A DNA stretch of 64,000 bases from Leptospiraceae bacterium (GTDB lineage: Bacteria; Spirochaetota; Leptospiria; Leptospirales; Leptospiraceae). Made by a program: the position numbers and the translations under genes. The notes under the pieces were generated by a model. That model worked only from the letters and a program-made list of their open reading frames with translations. It was not told where the DNA came from and made no database searches. The stretch lies in contig JACKPA010000016.1 of NCBI GenBank assembly GCA_024233865.1, forward strand, positions 95,291 to 159,290, in the 5' to 3' direction. How positions within the stretch are numbered: position 1 is the first letter of the stretch; the number at the start of each line of letters is the position of its first letter. This document shows, piece by piece, positions 28,074-37,919 of this stretch.

Positions 28074-28111
28074 ACAGGCAGCCTGTAAAATAACAGCCAT
28101 GGTGGCTGTTA
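28074..28111. other. Two adjacent palindromes upstream of tyrS
   Basis: ACAGGCAGCCTGT (28074-28086) and TAACAGCCATGGTGGCTGTTA (28091-28111, 9-bp perfect stem, 3-nt loop) lie back to back in the 268-bp gap before tyrS. No U-tract follows directly. They may be a transcript end for the upstream gene, an operator, or a leader structure of tyrS. A T9 run at about 28156-28164 follows weaker pairing. Confidence 0.5.
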
Positions 28112-28227
28112 TACCCTAGGTCAAAATCTAAAAACCACTCCGCATTGAGCGACCTTTTTTTTGTTTAAGTCAAGACTTGCTTTACATAGATTTTGATTTA
28201 TTAATATTTGTTTTCTTATAGAAAGTT

Positions 28228-29445
28228 ATGAGTGATATAGAACAATTTTTAAGCATTATCCAACGTGGAACGGTTGAAATCATACCGATTGAAGAATTAA
28301 AAGACAAACTGAAATCTGGGAGAACCTTAAAAATCAAAGCTGGATTTGATCCGACAGCTCCCGATCTTCATTTGGGACACTTGGTGTTATTGAAAAAAAT
28401 GAGACAGTTTCAAGACCTGGGGCATGAGGTTAACTTCCTATTAGGAGATTTTACCGCCATGATTGGAGACCCTACCGGAAAATCAGAGACAAGAAAACGG
28501 CTTACAAGAGAAGAAGTAGAGATCAACGCTAAAACCTACGAATCGCAAGTTTTCAAAATTTTAGATAAAGAAAAAACGAAAATAGTGTTTAATTCGCATT
28601 GGTGTTCTCCTATGAGATTTGAGGATGTTTTGATTTTGGCATCCAAATATAACGTAGCAAGGCTCTTGGAAAGGGACGATTTCAGCAAACGTTTTAAAGC
28701 TGGGAATCCTATATCCTTTATAGAGTTCTTGTATCCATTGATACAAGGGTATGATTCCGTTGTAATGGAAAGTGACGTAGAATTGGGAGGAACTGACCAG
28801 AAATTCAATCTTCTTGTAGGTAGAGAACTACAAAGAGACTATGGAAAAAAACCTCAAGTCGTATTAACACTTCCGTTGCTTGTAGGTTTGGATGGAGCGA
28901 AAAAAATGTCCAAATCTCTGGGTAACTACGTTGGATTCAATGATACTCCGATTGATATGTTCGGAAAGCTATTGTCTATTGGTGACGATTTGATGTGGAA
29001 CTACTTTGAACTTCTAACCGATCTGTCAATGGATGAAATCAAATCTAAAAAAGAGTCAGTTACCCAAAACAAAATTCACCCCAAAGACATAAAAACGGAA
29101 ATGGCACTTCTTATAATGAACCATTTTTATGCAGAGGATACAAACAAAGAAGCCATCCTAGAATGGAACAAAATTCATAATCTAAAAAATCGTTCTATCC
29201 CTGATGAGCTCCCTACTCATAACATAGACTCTGATGTTTTTCAAAACGGAAACCCTCTTCTTGTTCAAATTCTTGCAAAAGTAGGTTTTATTCCAACAAC
29301 CTCAGAAGGAAGAAGGCTAATCAAAAGTGGTGGTCTTTATTTAAACGAGGAAAGGGTTACGGACGAAAAAGCGATTGTAGATCAAGGGAAAGAATACATT
29401 ATCAGACAGGGGAAAAAGGGAAAGTTTGTGAAATTGATCACATAA
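28228..29445 (+). CDS. tyrS: Tyrosine--tRNA ligase
   Basis: Class I aminoacyl-tRNA synthetase charging tRNA-Tyr. 405 residues. Seen: [17 protein letters not shown] (HIGH equivalent HLGH), [42 protein letters not shown] (KMSKS loop), and a C-terminal S4-like RNA-binding domain ([17 protein letters not shown]). The layout is that of the TyrS2-type enzyme. Preceded by a palindrome-rich leader. Confidence 0.96.
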   Translation: MSDIEQFLSIIQRGTVEIIPIEELKDKLKSGRTLKIKAGFDPTAPDLHLGHLVLLKKMRQFQDLGHEVNFLLGDFTAMIGDPTGKSETRKRLTREEVEINAKTYESQVFKILDKEKTKIVFNSHWCSPMRFEDVLILASKYNVARLLERDDFSKRFKAGNPISFIEFLYPLIQGYDSVVMESDVELGGTDQKFNLLVGRELQRDYGKKPQVVLTLPLLVGLDGAKKMSKSLGNYVGFNDTPIDMFGKLLSIGDDLMWNYFELLTDLSMDEIKSKKESVTQNKIHPKDIKTEMALLIMNHFYAEDTNKEAILEWNKIHNLKNRSIPDELPTHNIDSDVFQNGNPLLVQILAKVGFIPTTSEGRRLIKSGGLYLNEERVTDEKAIVDQGKEYIIRQGKKGKFVKLIT

Positions 29446-29505
29446 AAAGTTGCATTTAAATAACGTATAAAGTCATAACTTTCCTTATTATTTGTTATGT
29501 GAAAC

Positions 29506-30354
29506 TTATCCGTTCAAAGTAGAATCCGTTTTTTTCTTTCGAATCACAATCAAGGTTGTGTCGTCTCGTAAACAACCACTCAGACGATTCACCTTTTTGT
29601 TTTCCCAATCAATCAATTCTCCGGATTGGTTGATAAGATGTAGTCTTTTATTTAGGGCATCCGGTTTTTTAAAAAGCAAATCATTGGTCCAAAACTGGCT
29701 TATATCTCCGATTTTTTCTTTTTTCTGGGGAAGTTCATACTCTTTATTTTGAATAATATCAGATACACCATCCGTACCAATCAGCAGGCTTTCAACTTCA
29801 TCTATAGATGATTCCGCTTGGATTGTAAAGTTTGTAAATTGCCTTACAAAATCCTCTTCAAAAAATTTTTTATCATAAAAATTATAAGATATATAAGCAG
29901 GCGCATTTCCATTGGCTGTGAGGATCGTATACTCTCCGTTTAGACTAAAAATACCGTCTCCAATGGTGAATATCAAACAACGGTCATATAGAATTAAAAA
30001 ACCTACAATGGTAAATAAAAAATAGTCCCGAATCGCCATTAGATAATTGTTGGACATTTGTTTGGCAATAAAGAATAGGTTATCTATCAACTGGTTTTTA
30101 CAACTTTCAAGTATTAATTTTTCGTTAGGGTTTTTTTTATAAATATCAATAATTTTTTTTATAATCATTTTGGAAGCCAAACTGGAACCCACTTGGCTAT
30201 AAGGAGTGCTTCCACACCCGTCACAAACCACTCCGGCTATTATATTATCCCTAACTTCGTAATAGTATGCATCCTGATTTGGTTTATTGTAAAGAAGATG
30301 ATCTCGCCCAATTACGGAGCCGCCCGCAATTTCAAATCTATCAGAAAGCCTCAT
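29506..30354 (-). CDS. PP2C-family serine/threonine phosphatase
   Basis: 282 residues, no membrane segment. PPM-type metal-binding motifs: NKPNQDAYYY near residue 27, VVCDGCGSTPYSQVGS (DGCG in place of DGMGG, as in a bacterial PP2C subfamily), LLIGTDGVSDII, and CLRDDTTLIVI at the C-terminus. Predicted to reverse Ser/Thr phosphorylation; with the Ser/Thr kinase at 37.9-43.1 kb it could form an opposing pair, but no adjacency supports this. Convergent with tyrS. Confidence 0.85.
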   Translation of the reverse strand: MRLSDRFEIAGGSVIGRDHLLYNKPNQDAYYYEVRDNIIAGVVCDGCGSTPYSQVGSSLASKMIIKKIIDIYKKNPNEKLILESCKNQLIDNLFFIAKQMSNNYLMAIRDYFLFTIVGFLILYDRCLIFTIGDGIFSLNGEYTILTANGNAPAYISYNFYDKKFFEEDFVRQFTNFTIQAESSIDEVESLLIGTDGVSDIIQNKEYELPQKKEKIGDISQFWTNDLLFKKPDALNKRLHLINQSGELIDWENKKVNRLSGCLRDDTTLIVIRKKKTDSTLNG

Positions 30355-30842
30355 TTTGTTTTCCTAATACTAAATTTTAATATATTTTTTTTCAAATAAA
30401 ATTTTCATTTAACAAATATAAACAGCTACAACAATACCCGTAATTTTTTCTTTGGTATATAAGGTTTTGTGTTTCTTTCTATATAACGATATAAAATGTT
30501 TTCAAACTTGAAATCCTTTCCAAGTTGTTATATCAAAAGACTCATCAAAAAAGGGTGGTAACTCTAACATTTTCATAATCAATCTTGATTCATCAAATTA
30601 AAAGCAGTTTATATTTATTAATATAGTTTAATCAAACCCTATTATAATTCAATATTTTTTTTATTTTAGTTTCCTTTTTCATTTATAAATGATCCTTTTC
30701 AAGAATTATTACAATTAGCCCTACTAATTTAAAAAAACATAAATAGTTGGCACGATTTTTGATATAGGTTACTTTTTTCATTGACTTTAGAGTTCTCTAT
30801 TGTATATCTTAAAAAAAACGGTTATTAAGGAAATGGTATGAA
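30355..30842. other. 488-bp AT-rich intergenic region
   Basis: Separates the divergent PP2C and serine hydrolase genes. No credible gene: only a 24-codon minus-strand frame (30502-30576) that lacks support. It contains a sigma-54-like site (separate entry). Confidence 0.6.
30748..30763 (+). promoter_or_regulatory. Sigma-54-like promoter
   Basis: TGGCACGATTTTTGAT matches TGGCAC-N5-TTGC at the -24 box exactly and at the -12 box except for A in place of C. It lies about 80 bp before the beta-lactamase-fold lipoprotein gene, in the right orientation. The -12 mismatch makes this tentative. Confidence 0.35.
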
Positions 30843-32654
30843 ATGGGAAAACTTAAAATACTCGTTTTAGCATTTATTATTTTGTTTTTTGGTTGTTCCA
30901 AGGAAGAACCACCCAAAAAACCGGTAGATTACAAAAACGAAAGCTATCAATATACAAAAAATTACTTAAATTGGTTTATAAAAAACAAAATGAAAGAATC
31001 TGACATAGTTGGATTGAGCCTTGCTATTGTGGACGACCAAAAAGTTATTTGGTCAGAAGGCTTCGGATATGCCAATAAGCACAAAAGTATCTTAACTAAC
31101 GCAAAAACAGTTTATAATATCGGCTCCATATCCAAAATTTTTACAGCTTCTGCGATTATGCAACTGGCTGAGCGAGGTAAGATTGATATTGATAAACCAA
31201 TCCAAACCTATCTGAAAAATTTTAGCATTAAATCCCGTTTTAGTGATTCCAAACCTATTGTTGCCAGAACCATATTAACTCACCATTCTGGATTGCCTTC
31301 CGACAGGCTAAAAGACTTTTTATACACAAACAACCCACCCTCCAACTATGAAAAGATGTTTATGGATATTCCATCTTCTTTAAAAGAAGAATATGTAGCC
31401 AATCCTCCTAATACTGTTTTTTCTTATTCTAATTTGGGTTACAGTACACTAGGCGTTTTGATAGCAAAAACTTCCGGGATAGATTACGAAGAATATATTA
31501 AAAAGAATTTATTTGAACCCTTAAACATGGGATTATCTGATTTTCGCAAAAACGAATTGAATCAGGCTATGTTTTCGGAAGGTTATGAATCTGGAAAAAA
31601 AGTTCCATTTCCAATAATTCGTGACATTCCTGCCGGAAGCATTAACTCAAATGTATTGGAACTATCTAATTTTGTGAAAATGGTTTTTGCAAATGGAACT
31701 TTCGAAGGGAAGCAGGTCATTCACCCAGCGACTCTTTCAGAGATGACTAAGGTTCAAAATACCGAAGTTCCTTTGGATATGGATTTTAAGATAGGATTAG
31801 GATATTGGATTCATCATATTGGAGGTAAATTGGCTATTTTTCATGGAGGAGATTTGCCGCCATTCCATGCTTTTCTTATGATGCTTCCCGAAGAAAAAAT
31901 TGGTGCAGTTGTTTTGGTCAATTCAGGTAATAATACAATTGATGGAACGCTTTGGGAGATTGTATCCAAATCCATAGAGCTTACTTTTGAAGAAAAGTTC
32001 AATAATAAATTACCAATTGCGAAAAATGACAATAGCTCACCTACCCCTTTGACTAATGATGAGTTGAACAACTACGCTGGAAATTATGCAACCATGATGG
32101 GTTTGATCAAAGTTGAAAGAAGTGGCAATAAGCTAAAAATCAATTTATTCAACACAAATTTTGAACTTATGCCTATGGGCATTGATTTGTTTTTTTTGGA
32201 GTATAAAATATTAGGTATAATTCCTATTGAAATCGAAGCTCTGAAGAATTTAAGTCTGTCATTTCAAAAAATCCGGAATGAAATCGTACTAGGAGTAAGA
32301 GCCGGAGATATATTAATTGGTATGGGTACAAAAATTCAAAGTTCAACAATTCCGGAAAGTTGGAAAAAAAGAATTGGTAAGTATAAAGTTTTAAACCAAA
32401 CGAATTCTGACCCTATTCGGAAATTTGAAATTGAATACAATAAAGACGAAAACCTACTCCTCGTAAAAGTTTCTATGAAGCTTGGAACGGAAATGGAAAT
32501 ATCAGCTCCCATAAAACCCGTTTCTACAACTGAGGCAATTCTTATGGGGAAAGGAAGAAATCTGGGTGAGACAATACGGGTAACAAATAATCACCCTGAA
32601 TTAAAAGAACTGTTGGAATATTCCGGTTATCAATTTCAGAAATCGGATAAATAA
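30843..32654 (+). CDS. Beta-lactamase-fold serine hydrolase lipoprotein
   Basis: 603 residues. Lipoprotein signal with lipobox FFGC (Cys18). Class C beta-lactamase/DD-peptidase-like domain (~40-390): catalytic S95-I-S-K98 in NIGSISKIFTASA, the Y-x-N motif in FSYSNLGYS, and an HGG third motif in FHGGDLPPFHAF. A C-terminal ~190-residue extension (lipocalin-like, NNYAGNYATMMGL) is typical of the family's non-beta-lactamase members. Probably an envelope peptidase or esterase. ATG 30843 has AAGGAA upstream. May be driven by the sigma-54-like site. Confidence 0.87.
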   Translation: MGKLKILVLAFIILFFGCSKEEPPKKPVDYKNESYQYTKNYLNWFIKNKMKESDIVGLSLAIVDDQKVIWSEGFGYANKHKSILTNAKTVYNIGSISKIFTASAIMQLAERGKIDIDKPIQTYLKNFSIKSRFSDSKPIVARTILTHHSGLPSDRLKDFLYTNNPPSNYEKMFMDIPSSLKEEYVANPPNTVFSYSNLGYSTLGVLIAKTSGIDYEEYIKKNLFEPLNMGLSDFRKNELNQAMFSEGYESGKKVPFPIIRDIPAGSINSNVLELSNFVKMVFANGTFEGKQVIHPATLSEMTKVQNTEVPLDMDFKIGLGYWIHHIGGKLAIFHGGDLPPFHAFLMMLPEEKIGAVVLVNSGNNTIDGTLWEIVSKSIELTFEEKFNNKLPIAKNDNSSPTPLTNDELNNYAGNYATMMGLIKVERSGNKLKINLFNTNFELMPMGIDLFFLEYKILGIIPIEIEALKNLSLSFQKIRNEIVLGVRAGDILIGMGTKIQSSTIPESWKKRIGKYKVLNQTNSDPIRKFEIEYNKDENLLLVKVSMKLGTEMEISAPIKPVSTTEAILMGKGRNLGETIRVTNNHPELKELLEYSGYQFQKSDK

Positions 32655-32659
32655 AAGTG

Positions 32660-34237
32660 TTATATTATTTTGACACCTTGTTTTATCTTTTTATAAATTT
32701 CTTTAAATTTTTCATTAGGAATGTGACCTTCTTCGTCATTGGAATATTGCTTTTTCAAGCGATTTAAAAAATACATATCCAACTCTTCCTTATTTTTGGG
32801 TTTAATCTTCCCTCTGTATTCGGTTTCAAAAAAATACTTTATTTCCTGATATGTATTTTGGGATATATTAATACAGCCAGCCATTCCACTAGACTCCATT
32901 CTAGAAGCAGTATTTACAGTATCCCCCCATATATCATAAGCAAATTTATGCTTTCCAACTACTCCTGCAACTACTGGTCCAGTATGAATTCCAAGCCGTA
33001 ACTCCCAATATGGCATATTTATATTAACCTTGGCTTCTTTCATTACCTTCATTAATTTTTGTATTTCTAAAGCAACAAAACATGCATCAATTGCATGGGT
33101 GTAATTCCTTTCTGGTAAACCAGCAACACACATATAAGAATCACCAATCGTTTTAATTTTCTCAACTTTATTTCTTAAAGTAATTTCATCAAATTGATAG
33201 AAACAGATATCCAATTCTCCGATAAGAGTATGTATATCCATTTTTTCTGCTATTTTTGTGAAACCCTTAAAGTCCGTAAAAATAACGCTTACAGACTGAT
33301 AATACACAGGTTCCACAACTCCTTTTTGTTTCAACTCTTCAGCTACTTGCTCTGGTAATATATTTAATAATAATTTATTTGCTCTATTTCCCTCATTTCG
33401 TACCTGTTCTAACAAAGAAGAATTATAAATAGCCCCTGCCAATTGTCCGCAAAACCTTTCTATTCTTACAATATCTTCTCGAACAAACATAAGCTTTTCT
33501 TCCTTTTTTGATAAACATAAGATTCCGATTACCTCCCCTTTTACGCATAAAGGGACTTGGATTAATCCCTTTAATTTTGAATGCTCTACAACTTTGATAT
33601 CAATTTCATTAGATACATTCTTTAATTTTTTAACATTGCTTACGTAAAAAGTCTTTTGCCTTTTATATGTATAATAAAGGCTCCCAAGTCTTTCATCTAA
33701 TTTTTGTCGAAATTCACCAAAAAATTTCTTACCAACTTCATCGACATAGTTCATATTAGACAAAAAAGTATATAGTTCATTTTGTTTTTTATCCACAAAC
33801 AAAAGCCAAGAAACATCTATATCAAAAAAAGCCCATATAAATGCAAATATCATATCTAGAATTTCGTTTATATCAGAGGAAGAATTGACTTTATTTAAAA
33901 TTTCATTGTATGTTTCCAGTTCACTTTTTGCTCTTTCCAATTCGCTTTTTCTATTTTCCAGTTCGGTATTTAATTCTTTCAATTCAATTTGCTGAAACTC
34001 ATTTTCCATCAGTAAAGCGAGTGACCGCCCATGCTCTTCTTCTAGCTCTGCTTTCCTTTGTTCGAGTTCATGGTTTAAGTCTTCCAATTGACTCTTCTGA
34101 TACTCATTTTCTATTAATATAGCCAGAGAATCCGCATGCTCATCTTCTCCCCTAGCTAAAAGTTCTTTTAAATTTAAAATTTCCCATTCTTTAATAAACA
34201 ATTTTCCTAAATAGTAACCATACTCCTCTTCATTCAT
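32660..34237 (-). CDS. Class III adenylate cyclase with coiled-coil repeats and GAF domain
   Basis: 525 residues, no membrane segment. N-terminal coiled coil (~25-115) with two tandem 35-residue repeats (33-67 and 68-102), a GAF domain (~125-280), a signalling helix, and the cyclase domain (~310-515). Catalytic features: metal Asp322 in VIFTDFKGFT, Asp366 in KIKTIGDSYMC, substrate-binding AYDIWGDTVNTASRMES with Asn and Arg of the transition-state pair. Predicted to make cAMP. Last gene of the minus-strand partner-switching cluster, 116 bp after the TPR phosphatase. Confidence 0.9.
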   Translation of the reverse strand: MNEEEYGYYLGKLFIKEWEILNLKELLARGEDEHADSLAILIENEYQKSQLEDLNHELEQRKAELEEEHGRSLALLMENEFQQIELKELNTELENRKSELERAKSELETYNEILNKVNSSSDINEILDMIFAFIWAFFDIDVSWLLFVDKKQNELYTFLSNMNYVDEVGKKFFGEFRQKLDERLGSLYYTYKRQKTFYVSNVKKLKNVSNEIDIKVVEHSKLKGLIQVPLCVKGEVIGILCLSKKEEKLMFVREDIVRIERFCGQLAGAIYNSSLLEQVRNEGNRANKLLLNILPEQVAEELKQKGVVEPVYYQSVSVIFTDFKGFTKIAEKMDIHTLIGELDICFYQFDEITLRNKVEKIKTIGDSYMCVAGLPERNYTHAIDACFVALEIQKLMKVMKEAKVNINMPYWELRLGIHTGPVVAGVVGKHKFAYDIWGDTVNTASRMESSGMAGCINISQNTYQEIKYFFETEYRGKIKPKNKEELDMYFLNRLKKQYSNDEEGHIPNEKFKEIYKKIKQGVKII

Positions 34238-34353
34238 AGTTTATAAAATTTCCTATTTTTTCCAGCAAACAAGTTGAAGGAAAGTGATTTTCTAACAAGT
34301 CCTCTTAGTCTTTTTCATTTTAAACAATTAAGATAGTTAACAATTACCGAGTT

Positions 34354-36300
34354 CTACATATCCATAATGTCATTTTTCAATTTTTCAGCAATTTCGTCCG
34401 TCGGTCTCAATTCGATAGCTTTTTGGATCATTTTCAATGCCCTATGCTTAACATTTAGAGAATGGTAAACTCGAGCAAGATTTAATAAGTTATAATAATC
34501 TTTTTGGTTTCTTAAATATAATCTTTCACCAAAATCTGCAGCTTTATCGTAATCTCCGAGATTATAATAACTAATAGACACTTTGTAAATATACTCATTG
34601 TCTACTGGCATAATATTTAAATACTCGTCAAAACATTCAATCGCTATACTGTATTCCTCCATTTGATAATAAGTGTCACCTAGCATTTTAATTAAATACT
34701 GGTAAACAACAGATGTCATATAAAGATCATCTTCCGGATTAAAATTGAGATATTCTTGAAAGTATCCTACGGATTGAAAAAAATCTCCTTCATTATAATA
34801 TACTTTTCCTAAAAATTTATAAATTTCCGGATAATGAATGAGCACTTCTTTTACTGTTTTTATTCTTTCTAATGCTTCTGGAAATAGATTCTTTTTTAAA
34901 AAGTCAGAGCTTTCTTTTATAATAGTACCAATGATTTCAGGTAATTTGCTCTCTAAACTTTTTCCTTTTTTTGTATGGTATTGGATTTTGAGAAGAGAAA
35001 GATCATCTGTTATACTACCCATTTCTTTTAACTTTTCTACAATTCCACCCATATCAGCTTTGCTTTCCACAACTCTGCTTAAAATGGCTTTTTCATCACT
35101 TTGAATATCAACCGAACCATCTTCTTTTACAATGGAAATATCGTCTTTACCATCAGAACCAATAATAATAACATCACTTTCTTGCAATTGAAACATTTTC
35201 ACTTCTAAGTATTCGTCTTGCTCTGGCGTACCTATTTTACGAATTTTTAACTCTTCATCTATAAAGCTAGCATCCTCATCCCTATAAAGAATTGTCCAAG
35301 GATGTTCGACGTTGATATAATACATCATTCCATTATCGTTGTCTATTAAGCCCATACATACGGAAATGTACATAGAACCCTCAAAAGACAGAAATACATT
35401 GTGAAGGTCCATATACAATTCTTTTAACCATATTTCTGGGTATTGGTTCATATTTTTTTTAACTTTGGAACGCGTCAAAACAGCATCAAAAACTACGCCT
35501 AAAATTAAAGCTCCACTTGCCCCTTGTATAGACTTACCCATTGCATCTCCATTCACAAAAACTGTGTATTGGTGAGCATCACTCAGTCCAATGGTATCCG
35601 TTTTACAAATATCTCCACCTATTTCAGAAGACCATTTTTTAAATTTAAATTTCTTTTTTTGCTCAACATAAAAATCTGTTAAGACATTCGAACTATTATT
35701 TCTGTTTGCTTGTAAAGGACTTAATAACAACGAAATTAAAAAATAATCACCATCTTGGGTTGCTTTAAGACGATTTATTTCAGTAAGGGATTTATTGTAT
35801 TCATCGGAAGTTCGTTCCTTTATTTGTGTCGCATGGTTTTCATTATTTTTGACATAATGGAATAGAGAAGCGAAAGGCTTTATTAGTACTTTTAAATTTT
35901 TTAGATAGTTATGATTGCCTGGATTACTAGATCTATTTTCTATGTAAAGTATACCACACAGAGAGTCTTTGTAAACTAATGGAATACAGATCACCCATTT
36001 TATTAAATTGTTTTTGAAGTATACGTCTTTTGCAAAATTATTTCCTATTGAAAACTCCGAAACTACCAAGCCTTTTTGCTCAGTTGCCACGTAACTTATT
36101 ATAGTAGTGGGTACGCTTTGATAAACATGTACATCTCCAAAGCTTTTAGCCCCTAATGACCTGTAAGTATTTACAGTGGACTCAAATTCCAAGCTCAACT
36201 TCTTATCATTGCAATTAATAAGAACAGCTCTTTGAAACTGAGTTACCTTAAGCAATAGCTTTACAAAATCATTTAATAGTTCTAAAGAATGTGCTTCCAT
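34354..36300 (-). CDS. GAF-SpoIIE phosphatase-TPR protein
   Basis: 648 residues, cytoplasmic. GAF-like domain (~10-150), SpoIIE PP2C domain (~185-425) with EIGGDIC, VNGDAMGKSIQGASGAL, IIGSDGKDDI and ITDDLSLLKI, then four or five TPRs (~465-645: FLGKVYYNEGDFFQSVGYFQ; LGDTYYQMEEYSIAIECFDE; YYNLGDYDKAADFGERLY). The TPRs could dock the slr1659-like antagonist encoded next door or the cyclase (inference). It lies between the STAS-like gene and the cyclase gene. Confidence 0.87.
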   Translation of the reverse strand: MEAHSLELLNDFVKLLLKVTQFQRAVLINCNDKKLSLEFESTVNTYRSLGAKSFGDVHVYQSVPTTIISYVATEQKGLVVSEFSIGNNFAKDVYFKNNLIKWVICIPLVYKDSLCGILYIENRSSNPGNHNYLKNLKVLIKPFASLFHYVKNNENHATQIKERTSDEYNKSLTEINRLKATQDGDYFLISLLLSPLQANRNNSSNVLTDFYVEQKKKFKFKKWSSEIGGDICKTDTIGLSDAHQYTVFVNGDAMGKSIQGASGALILGVVFDAVLTRSKVKKNMNQYPEIWLKELYMDLHNVFLSFEGSMYISVCMGLIDNDNGMMYYINVEHPWTILYRDEDASFIDEELKIRKIGTPEQDEYLEVKMFQLQESDVIIIGSDGKDDISIVKEDGSVDIQSDEKAILSRVVESKADMGGIVEKLKEMGSITDDLSLLKIQYHTKKGKSLESKLPEIIGTIIKESSDFLKKNLFPEALERIKTVKEVLIHYPEIYKFLGKVYYNEGDFFQSVGYFQEYLNFNPEDDLYMTSVVYQYLIKMLGDTYYQMEEYSIAIECFDEYLNIMPVDNEYIYKVSISYYNLGDYDKAADFGERLYLRNQKDYYNLLNLARVYHSLNVKHRALKMIQKAIELRPTDEIAEKLKNDIMDM

Positions 36301-36443
36301 TTTCTTACCCTCGGAAAATACAATAATTATCTAAATTTTTCTAACATACATATCTCCGCTTATATGACACAACAACTTTTGTTTACTATTAGCAATTATA
36401 ATTATGCCTACTTGACTCTTTGCAAATATTTTTTTAAAGAAAG

Positions 36444-36800
36444 CTAAATACCTTTTACATTAACATTTTTTAAATTATTGCAAATCTTTTCTAGGGCTTC
36501 AAATGACTTTTTCTGCCAACTAGAACTCCCGTCATAAACAACTTCCGTTGGAATAGCAGCACCTTCGAGTTGTTTTATAAATTGTATGATTGGTATTACC
36601 GAAGAAGAATTCATATATTCTAATTTCGTAAAGTCTATTCTTAGACTATTGCCTTTTATCTCATCAATCATACCATTAAAATACGGAATTAACGATGCAC
36701 TTGGATTTCGATTGTCACTTTTTCCCATCCAACTAATACTGATGTGGCTATTTTCTTTTTTTACCTTTATTTCCAAATTGTCTATATTTAATGATTCCAT
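36444..36800 (-). CDS. STAS-like regulator, slr1659 superfamily
   Basis: 118 residues. The core LRIDFTKLEYMNSSSVIPII follows the anti-sigma-antagonist (STAS) pattern in which a Ser in the NSS segment is the phosphorylation site, and SSWQKKSFEALEKI matches the W-x-x-KS block of the cyanobacterial slr1659 superfamily. Predicted to be phosphorylated by the ATP-binding proteins encoded just upstream and dephosphorylated by a SpoIIE phosphatase. Located 17 bp after the second slr1658-like gene. Confidence 0.75.
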   Translation of the reverse strand: MESLNIDNLEIKVKKENSHISISWMGKSDNRNPSASLIPYFNGMIDEIKGNSLRIDFTKLEYMNSSSVIPIIQFIKQLEGAAIPTEVVYDGSSSWQKKSFEALEKICNNLKNVNVKGI

Positions 36801-36817
36801 AAATAAAAAATTACTCC

Positions 36818-37303
36818 TCAGGAATTTACTTTTAAAATTGCAACTATTGTTAAAATGTCAATAGAAATCTCATAGTCTAGTTCAAAATTTGTTTCATACA
36901 TAATTCTGTACAATCCCAATTGACTTTGAGGTGAATGGGGATTTTCCATAATTTCGGCCAACCTTTTTAGATATAATTCTTGCCTGTCCGGACTATTTTT
37001 TATGTTGTCCATAAATTTTAGGAAAGTTTTAAAGTTGGCATCGTTCATATCTATTCCATTTGAAACTGCAATTTTGATAATATCACTTTCAACCTTAAAT
37101 TCAAAGTCTACTTCCGGAGCATTATCAGTGGATATGCCATATTTGATCGCATTTTCGAGCAGTTCGGAAGCTGTAATCTCACTATAAGATTGAATTTCAT
37201 TGCTATATTCCTTTAATGTTTTTTTTATTGATTCACGGATATCATTAATAACATTCCATGTTGGTTTTATGGAAATCTTTATAAGAGGATTCTTTTCTAG
37301 CAT
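36818..37303 (-). CDS. slr1658-like ATP-binding anti-sigma-type protein, copy B
   Basis: 161 residues, HATPase-fold. N-box SELLENAIKYG (residues ~46-56), middle ISNG-type strand (IAVSNGID), then the family-specific RQELYLKRLAEI and SQLGLYRIMYETNFELDY blocks. It is a clear paralogue of the gene immediately upstream (10-bp gap), with the same order of motifs. In cyanobacteria the slr1658 family sits beside slr1659, as here. Predicted Ser kinase or sequestering partner for the STAS-like protein. Confidence 0.75.
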   Translation of the reverse strand: MLEKNPLIKISIKPTWNVINDIRESIKKTLKEYSNEIQSYSEITASELLENAIKYGISTDNAPEVDFEFKVESDIIKIAVSNGIDMNDANFKTFLKFMDNIKNSPDRQELYLKRLAEIMENPHSPQSQLGLYRIMYETNFELDYEISIDILTIVAILKVNS

Positions 37304-37313
37304 TTTTTTCTCC

Positions 37314-37790
37314 TTAATTTATGATTCTAATTGCCCAAACAGTCAATTTGTTTCCCTTTACTTCATAAGTTAAATCAAACTCTGTTTCATAAAGTATACG
37401 ATACAGCCCAAGCTGACTACGTGTATGCGTAGGTTGCTCTAATATCTCTCGTAACCGTTCTATATAAAGTTCTTGTTTATTTGTAACGTTTTTAATCTTT
37501 TCCATAAAGGCAATTAGAGTATGTATACTCCCTATTGATTCGATCCCATTTACGACACAAATTTCAATTTTTTTATTTTCATTCTTAAATTTAAACTCTA
37601 CAACCGGAGCGTCTTCTGAAGATACACCATACTTAATGGCGTTTTCGATCAATTCGGAAGCCGCTATTTCACCTGATTCTACAATCTCTTTATCATACTC
37701 TTTTAGCTCCTCTTTGACTTTATCCCGTACAGCACTTACAAAACTCCAAGTTGGTTGCGTTGTTACATAAATTGAATAATCTTTTTCCAT
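37314..37790 (-). CDS. slr1658-like ATP-binding anti-sigma-type protein, copy A
   Basis: 158 residues; paralogue of the next gene. N-box SELIENAIKYGVSSEDAP, VVNGIES, KQELYIERLREILEQ and SQLGLYRILYETEFDLTYE. Both copies retain the N-box Asn for Mg-ATP but the G-boxes are not of the canonical GHKL type. The first ~40 residues (QPTWSFVSAVRDKVKEEL) are also shared. Two non-identical copies next to a single STAS protein suggests differential control (inference). 129-bp gap to the giant kinase gene, possibly holding a promoter. Confidence 0.75.
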   Translation of the reverse strand: MEKDYSIYVTTQPTWSFVSAVRDKVKEELKEYDKEIVESGEIAASELIENAIKYGVSSEDAPVVEFKFKNENKKIEICVVNGIESIGSIHTLIAFMEKIKNVTNKQELYIERLREILEQPTHTRSQLGLYRILYETEFDLTYEVKGNKLTVWAIRIIN

Positions 37791-37919
37791 TTCATACTCT
37801 TTATACTACTTTAATGTATATGACTATTTTTTAATTCGCAATAATAAATCTAACACTTTTCCAAATTGAAATAATAAAATTTTTTACAAAAAATTTATAT
37901 CCGTTGATGATTAAACTTT

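Noticed and set aside
27960..28227. T-box or other riboswitch in the tyrS leader
   Set aside because: No T-box sequence, specifier loop or terminator/antiterminator pair could be found; only short palindromes are present.
30502..30576. 24-codon minus-strand frame with a gene-like peptide (LPPFFDESFDITTWKGF)
   Set aside because: Too short, no ribosome site, no continuation in any frame that I recognise.
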